Assembly: GCA_046719305.1 (NCBI GenBank)
Contig: JBDNDE010000060.1
Coordinates: 1-17,723 of the forward strand
Direction: 5' to 3'
Source: RGDT01 sp046719305
GTDB taxonomy: Bacteria; Planctomycetota; Planctomycetia; Gemmatales; Gemmataceae
DNA length: 17,723 bases
In this document: positions 14,354-17,723 of the stretch, in pieces
How positions within the stretch are numbered: position 1 is the stretch's first letter
Layout of the letters: every line of letters starts with the position of its first letter
The notes under the pieces: model-generated
Databases searched by the model: none
Seen by the model: the letters and a program-made list of their open reading frames with translations, nothing else
Told to the model about the DNA's origin: nothing
Position numbers and translations under genes: made by a program

Positions 14354-15805
14354 TCACCCCACGCTGCCTTCCAGGCTCACCCCCAACAATTTCTGTGCCT
14401 CGACGGCAAACTCCATCGGCAACTCGCGGAAGACCTCTTTGCAAAAGCCGTTGACGATCATGCCGACGGCGTCTTCTGTGCTGAGGCCGCGTTGCCGCAG
14501 GTAGAAGATCTGGTCCTCACCGATCTTGCTGGTGCTGGCCTCATGCTCCACTCTGGCCGTGCGATTTTTCACCTCGATATAAGGGAAGGTGTGGGCACCG
14601 CATCGGCTGCCCAAGAGCATGGAATCGCACTGGGAATAGTTGCGGGCGTTTTCTGCTCCTTTGAGAATTTTCACTAGGCCGCGGTAGGTGTTTTGGCCTT
14701 CGCCGGCCGAGATCCCCTTGCTGACGATGGTGCTTTTGGTGTTTTTGCCGATGTGGATCATCTTGGTGCCGGTATCGGCCTGCTGCTTGCCCTTGGTGAG
14801 GGCAACCGAGTAGAACTCGCCGACGCTGTCATCGCCCTGAAGCAGAACGCTGGGGTACTTCCAAGTGATGGCACTGCCGGTCTCCACTTGCGTCCAACTG
14901 ATCTTAGAACGCTTGCCGCGACAGGCTCCACGCTTGGTCACGAAGTTGTAGATGCCACCTTTGCCGTCTTTGTCGCCAGGATACCAGTTTTGCACTGTGG
15001 AATACTTGATCTGCGCGTCGTCGCCGGCTGCTACCAACTCAACCACGGCCGCATGCAGCTGATTTTCGTCTCGCATCGGGGCAGTGCAGCCCTCTAAATA
15101 ACTGACGTAGGACCCCTCTTCGGCCACGATCAGCGTACGTTCAAATTGGCCGGTGCCCGCGGCGTTGATGCGGAAGTAGGTACTCAGTTCCATCGGGCAG
15201 CGGACCCCCTTGGGGATGTAACAGAAACTGCCATCGCTAAACACCGCAGAGTTGAGAGCAGCGAAGTAGTTGTCGGTGTAGGGCACCACGCTGCCCAGAT
15301 ACTTCCGCACTAACTCCGGATGTTCGCGTACGGCCTCGCTGAAAGAACAAAAAATGATCCCCTGCTTGGCCAACTCGCCTTTGAAAGTGGTGGCAACACT
15401 CACGCTGTCAAACACTGCATCAACAGCCACGCCGCTCAAGCGTTTTTGCTCATCTAAAGGGATGCCGAGTTTTTCAAAGGTTGCCCGCAACTCTGGGTCG
15501 ACCTCGTCCAAACTGGAAAGCTGCTTCTTCGGCTTGGGGGCCGAGTAATAGATGATGTCCTGGTAGGGGATGGTTCCGAAGGTCAGGTTGGGCCACCAAC
15601 GCGGTTCTTCGAGGCTAAGCCAATGGCGATACGACTTGAGTCGCCATTGCAACAACCAGTCCGGCTCTTGTTTTTTGGTGCTGATGGTGCGGATGATGTC
15701 TTCGTTGAGGCCGGGCGGAATGGCGTCAGCCTCGATAGCCGTCACGAAGCCATGCTCATATTCACGGTTGGCAAATTCTTCGATGGTAGTAGTCGAAGTC
15801 GACAT
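14354..15805 (-). CDS. sufB: Fe-S cluster assembly scaffold protein SufB
   Basis: This encodes 483 residues, close to the family norm. SufB is the main scaffold of the SufBC2D complex and receives sulfur from SufE. The family hallmarks are present: 'YFRINAAGTGQFERTLIVAEE' in the beta-helix, 'SQCDSMLLGSRCGAHTFPYIE' with Cys402 in the place of E. coli Cys405, and 'ARVEHEASTSKIGEDQ' with a conserved His-Glu pair at about 421-422. The C-terminal helices (VNGFCKEVFRELPMEFAVEAQKLL) bind SufC. The start lies 19 bp after the rrf2 stop, so the two share a transcript. No strong Shine-Dalgarno is seen; GAGAATGAG is the nearest candidate. A 309-bp gap follows before sufC. Confidence 0.96.
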   Translation of the reverse strand: MSTSTTTIEEFANREYEHGFVTAIEADAIPPGLNEDIIRTISTKKQEPDWLLQWRLKSYRHWLSLEEPRWWPNLTFGTIPYQDIIYYSAPKPKKQLSSLDEVDPELRATFEKLGIPLDEQKRLSGVAVDAVFDSVSVATTFKGELAKQGIIFCSFSEAVREHPELVRKYLGSVVPYTDNYFAALNSAVFSDGSFCYIPKGVRCPMELSTYFRINAAGTGQFERTLIVAEEGSYVSYLEGCTAPMRDENQLHAAVVELVAAGDDAQIKYSTVQNWYPGDKDGKGGIYNFVTKRGACRGKRSKISWTQVETGSAITWKYPSVLLQGDDSVGEFYSVALTKGKQQADTGTKMIHIGKNTKSTIVSKGISAGEGQNTYRGLVKILKGAENARNYSQCDSMLLGSRCGAHTFPYIEVKNRTARVEHEASTSKIGEDQIFYLRQRGLSTEDAVGMIVNGFCKEVFRELPMEFAVEAQKLLGVSLEGSVG

Positions 15806-15824
15806 TGGCTCATTCTCAAAACAA

Positions 15825-16313
15825 TCAGGGTCGGGTTAAAGTCAACAAGGCAACGCGTTCGGGCAATTGCTCGCGCAAGCGTCGCACGATGGGCAACTCG
15901 CCGGTGAGCAGATCTTGCAAGGTCACTTGTTGGAGGATGTGCTGCATGTACTCCGCCAGGGTCTGCCACAGGCCACGCAGATGGCAACCATCCGTGTGGA
16001 CGCAGGGGCCGGTGGTCTCTGGGCCAGCATGACGCGAGCAGTAGCCTGGGTCGTCGAACAGTGGTTCCCCCAGAGCGAGCAACGCTTCTCCCAAGCTGAT
16101 CTCGTCGGCCGGCCGAGACAGGTGGTAACCGCCGGAGCGTCCGCGAACGCTTTCTACCAACCCTGCTTGCCGCAGCAGCATCAGCAATTTGCCAACGTAG
16201 GCCACAGAGAGTTGCTCGTGGGCAGCGATTTCCGGGATGGTGAGCGCTTGGCCGGCCCGAGCGAGCCGCAACAAACAGCGCACGCCGTACTCCTCCTGGG
16301 CAGTGATTTTCAT
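15825..16313 (-). CDS. Rrf2-family Fe-S-sensing transcription regulator
   Basis: This encodes 162 residues. It has the Rrf2 fold: a winged helix at about residues 1-65 with recognition helix around 'LSVAYVGKLLMLLRQAG' and wing 'GRSGGYHLSRP', then a dimerisation helix. Three cysteines, Cys92, Cys104 and Cys110, are in the cluster-binding loop region. Their spacing, C-x11-C-x5-C, differs from the C-x5-C-x5-C of E. coli IscR, and a His95 lies between the first two. It leads the suf operon, so it most likely senses cluster status and represses suf when clusters are present, as IscR or SufR do. AGGAGA lies seven bases before the ATG. An IscR-like palindrome upstream supports self-regulation. I leave the symbol blank because IscR, SufR and NsrR types cannot be told apart safely. 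Confidence 0.92.
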   Translation of the reverse strand: MKITAQEEYGVRCLLRLARAGQALTIPEIAAHEQLSVAYVGKLLMLLRQAGLVESVRGRSGGYHLSRPADEISLGEALLALGEPLFDDPGYCSRHAGPETTGPCVHTDGCHLRGLWQTLAEYMQHILQQVTLQDLLTGELPIVRRLREQLPERVALLTLTRP

Positions 16314-16320
16314 CGAAGCA

Positions 16321-16326
16321 TCTCCT
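16321..16326 (-). promoter_or_regulatory. Ribosome binding site of the rrf2 gene
   Basis: AGGAGA on the minus strand, seven bases before ATG 16313, is a strong Shine-Dalgarno. It supports the chosen start of the operon's first gene. Confidence 0.6.
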
Positions 16327-16351
16327 GTCCCTCTGATCGTATTCTTAGGGG

Positions 16352-16375
16352 ATACCCTACTTTTTTGTCAAGTAT
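16352..16375 (-). promoter_or_regulatory. Rrf2/IscR type-1-like operator over the suf promoter
   Basis: Read on the minus strand, the half-sites ATACTTGAC and GTAGGGTAT flank six A residues. They fit the E. coli IscR type-1 consensus half-sites (ATASYYGAC and GTCRRSTAT) at 17 of 18 positions, but the spacer is 6 rather than 7 bases. The left half contains TTGACA, a perfect -35 box, 38 bases before the rrf2 ATG. The likely -10 (TAAGAA, 18 bases on) is weak. Binding here would block RNA polymerase and so repress the whole suf operon. Confidence 0.6.
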
Positions 16376-16403
16376 TACTGCCGCCTTTTCTGCAACTCTT
16401 CTC

Positions 16404-16433
16404 TTGGAATCCGCCCAACGGCTGGGTTATACT
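16404..16433 (+). promoter_or_regulatory. Candidate promoter of the 16473 membrane protein
   Basis: TTGGAA (4/6) and TATACT (5/6) are spaced by 18 bases, about 40 bases before the GTG start. It is divergent from the suf promoter. The operator at 16352-16375 lies about 30 bases upstream of the -35, so the regulator might also affect this promoter. Confidence 0.4.
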
Positions 16434-16461
16434 CCTCTTCGACCACTGGCTCTCTTGCTCC

Positions 16462-16466
16462 GGAGG
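16462..16466 (+). promoter_or_regulatory. Ribosome binding site deciding the GTG start
   Basis: GGAGG stands six bases before GTG 16473. It is the best start signal in this frame. The frame is open back to 15867, but that extension runs antisense to the rrf2 gene. Confidence 0.6.
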
Positions 16467-16472
16467 TGTCGC

Positions 16473-17399
16473 GTGCGTCCGCTTCTCGTTCTCCTTGCAC
16501 TAGTTCTGATGCTCTGTTGGGCTGCTACGGTCTTGGGCATATCTTCGATGGCTTCAGCCAACACCTGGCCGGGAGCCAAACTGTATTTTAGCTCGTTGCC
16601 GGTTTGGTCCGGGCCGGCTTGGTTTGATTATCTCGCCGTGGCCGCTCTGGTGACTGGTTCGGTGTTGTTGGTCCGTTTGCAACGGCAAGGTGTTTCGTTT
16701 GGTGCCAGCCTTGCACGATTAGTACTTGGAGTTGTCCTCGTCCTCGTGGGACTGATCGGTTGGATCTGGTTCGGTCTGCGGGTGCCCAACCTAGCTCTGC
16801 AGTTGCCCTCTGTCAGCATGAGCAGCGAACCGTTCTATCGTCCCGGCCTTAGCAAGGTTGTCCTCGCTTACCATGGCCAAACGCCGCAGACGGGCGGACC
16901 GGTGCTGTTTGCTGACGGCTCCGTGTCGATGCTGAGTGCCGAACAATTCGCCAAGCAACCCCAGGCGATCCCACCTGAGTATGAGCCGGTCGATGCCATC
17001 ATGCCGTACACTGGCCCGGTCGATCCCGATCTGGTGCCCTCGGCTGGCGGCAGCGATGAGGAGGTGGTGCTTCGTCGCGCTGAGCGGCGTTCGCAGATTA
17101 GCAAAGATCTCAAACACATCGGTGAGCAGTATTATGCCTTTGGCCGACGTGAAGGCCGACCGCCCCAACGGCTAGAGGAATTGGCCCTGAGCGACGAATT
17201 GGCTGCGGCCGTGCGAGCAGGTACCTATGCGGTGCATCTGGGCTGGGGGTTGACGCCACCGTCCACGATTGGACTGCAAAAGCAGTTGCGTGTGGCCCTG
17301 TTTTTGCGATGGGCTAGCTTTCACCTTCTGGGGGCGGGTTTGGCCGTATTGCTGGCTTCGCAGTTGGCCCCGCGAGCCACCTCTGTATCAGCGGTGTGA
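16473..17399 (+). CDS. Four-helix membrane protein with DUF1559-like 'LFADGSV' motif
   Basis: This encodes 308 residues from GTG 16473, chosen for its GGAGG site; the product then begins directly with a transmembrane helix. I do not recognise the family. Hydrophobic helices lie at about 3-22, 50-68, 80-102 and 283-299, leaving a loop of about 180 residues. In that loop His134 is followed by 'GGPVLFADGSVSMLSAEQFAK', with Asp148-Gly149. This resembles the C-terminal H-x9-DG element of planctomycete prepilin-like DUF1559 proteins, though here 13 residues separate His and Asp-Gly and no prepilin leader is present. The loop also has charged helices (about 195-225). The last helix is followed by a short tail. 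It lies divergent from the suf operon and is followed by the LEDR-type gene. Function is unknown. Confidence 0.8.
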   Translation: MRPLLVLLALVLMLCWAATVLGISSMASANTWPGAKLYFSSLPVWSGPAWFDYLAVAALVTGSVLLVRLQRQGVSFGASLARLVLGVVLVLVGLIGWIWFGLRVPNLALQLPSVSMSSEPFYRPGLSKVVLAYHGQTPQTGGPVLFADGSVSMLSAEQFAKQPQAIPPEYEPVDAIMPYTGPVDPDLVPSAGGSDEEVVLRRAERRSQISKDLKHIGEQYYAFGRREGRPPQRLEELALSDELAAAVRAGTYAVHLGWGLTPPSTIGLQKQLRVALFLRWASFHLLGAGLAVLLASQLAPRATSVSAV

Positions 17400-17434
17400 G
17401 CGCGTTTATATTTCTCATTGTATTCCTCATGCCC

Positions 17435-17463
17435 CTGACAAACTGGTTTGAGTCAGCTAGGAT
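17435..17463 (+). promoter_or_regulatory. Candidate promoter of the LEDR-type gene
   Basis: CTGACA (5/6) and TAGGAT (4/6) are spaced by 17 bases. Between them the inverted repeat CAAAC-TG-GTTTG (17439-17450) could be an operator. A leader of about 100 bases would precede ATG 17569. Confidence 0.35.
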
Positions 17464-17568
17464 ACAGTAGAAGAGTTCCGTCTCTGTCCGAATCAGCGCT
17501 AGCTTCTGCCATTCCTAAAAAAACGTGACCCCGCCCGTCCTTGTGGGTCGCTGGGGACCAATTGGATC

Positions 17569-17723
17569 ATGAAGAACAACCTTCCCACTCGCAGGCGTCG
17601 TCTCCATCTGGAGCGCCTTGAAGACCGTTGCGTCCTCTCGGCCGGCATGGGGGAGAATGCCCTAATCCTCCTGGCCGACGGCCAACTGGAAGTAGTGCCG
17701 GTGTCACCACCGCGCTGCACAAG
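17569..17723 (+). CDS. Start of exported LEDR-motif protein, 3'-truncated
   Basis: The first 51 codons are visible and the frame is open to the window end. The protein begins with Met-Lys-Asn-Asn, then an Arg-rich run and 'LHLERLEDRCVLSAG'. This R-rich LExLEDRxxLSAG N-terminus is common on large planctomycete secreted or surface proteins (cadherin-like, Calx-beta, dockerin or PKD-bearing), where it stands in place of a standard signal peptide. The following residues (NALILLADGQLEVVPV) look like the first strands of a beta-rich domain. Only a weak ribosome site (GGGGA at a long distance, or GGA close by) precedes the ATG, so the start rests mainly on the motif. The rest, including any repeats, lies outside the window. 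Confidence 0.75.
   Translation, partial: MKNNLPTRRRRLHLERLEDRCVLSAGMGENALILLADGQLEVVPVSPPRCT

Noticed and set aside
15867..16472. N-terminal extension of the membrane protein at 16473
   Set aside because: It is antisense to the Rrf2 regulator and crosses its promoter; GTG 16473 has a strong GGAGG.
17499..17720. Minus-strand 73-codon frame at the window end
   Set aside because: It is antisense to the LEDR-type start, which has a recognisable motif; the reverse frame is Arg/Ser-rich without signals.

Overview
The window looks like a chromosomal segment of a planctomycete, probably Gemmata-like. The signs are a terminal gene opening with the arginine-rich LEDR-type N-terminus common on planctomycete surface proteins, Gly/Pro/Met-rich linkers in membrane-anchored proteins, a Cys-type sulfatase with a HEAT-like tail, and a DUF1559-like 'LFADGSV' motif. 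This assignment rests on remembered family traits, not a search. G+C is fairly high throughout except for one A+T-richer gap at 14045-14353.

Layout. (1) Positions 1-5102, + strand: a 5'-truncated protein followed by two large single-pass membrane proteins. All three carry long Gly/Pro-rich, partly collagen-like stretches. The set may be an assembly platform of the type IV pilus / type II secretion kind, but no diagnostic domain is visible. (2) Positions 5176-9130, - strand: tsaB, a serine hydrolase of the beta-lactamase class C fold and a type I sulfatase, joined by two ATGA stop/start overlaps and ending at a hairpin shared with region 1. (3) Positions 9210-9806, + strand: an RNase HI-family protein, divergent from tsaB and convergent with region 4. 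(4) Positions 9831-16313, - strand: a complete SUF iron-sulfur cluster operon, reading rrf2 regulator, sufB, 309-bp gap, sufC, sufD, a sufS-sufE fusion and sufT. (5) Positions 16473-17399, + strand: a four-helix membrane protein divergent from rrf2. (6) Positions 17569-17723, + strand: the start of an exported LEDR-type protein, cut by the window end.

How the genes work together. The SUF operon is the best understood part. SufS takes sulfur from cysteine, the fused SufE domain accepts it, SufBCD builds the cluster and SufT probably helps maturation or transfer. The Rrf2 protein has three cysteines suited to sensing a cluster, and an IscR type-1-like palindrome overlaps the -35 of its own promoter, so the operon probably shuts down when clusters are plentiful. 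The sulfatase and serine hydrolase are probably exported enzymes acting on sulfated or esterified polymers; their coupling to tsaB is probably only transcriptional.

I found no tRNA, rRNA, CRISPR array, insertion sequence or phage gene. I see no clearly new multi-gene system. The least explained parts are the region 1 trio, the sufB-sufC gap, the cysteine-spaced linker in the SufS-SufE fusion, and the membrane protein at 16473.
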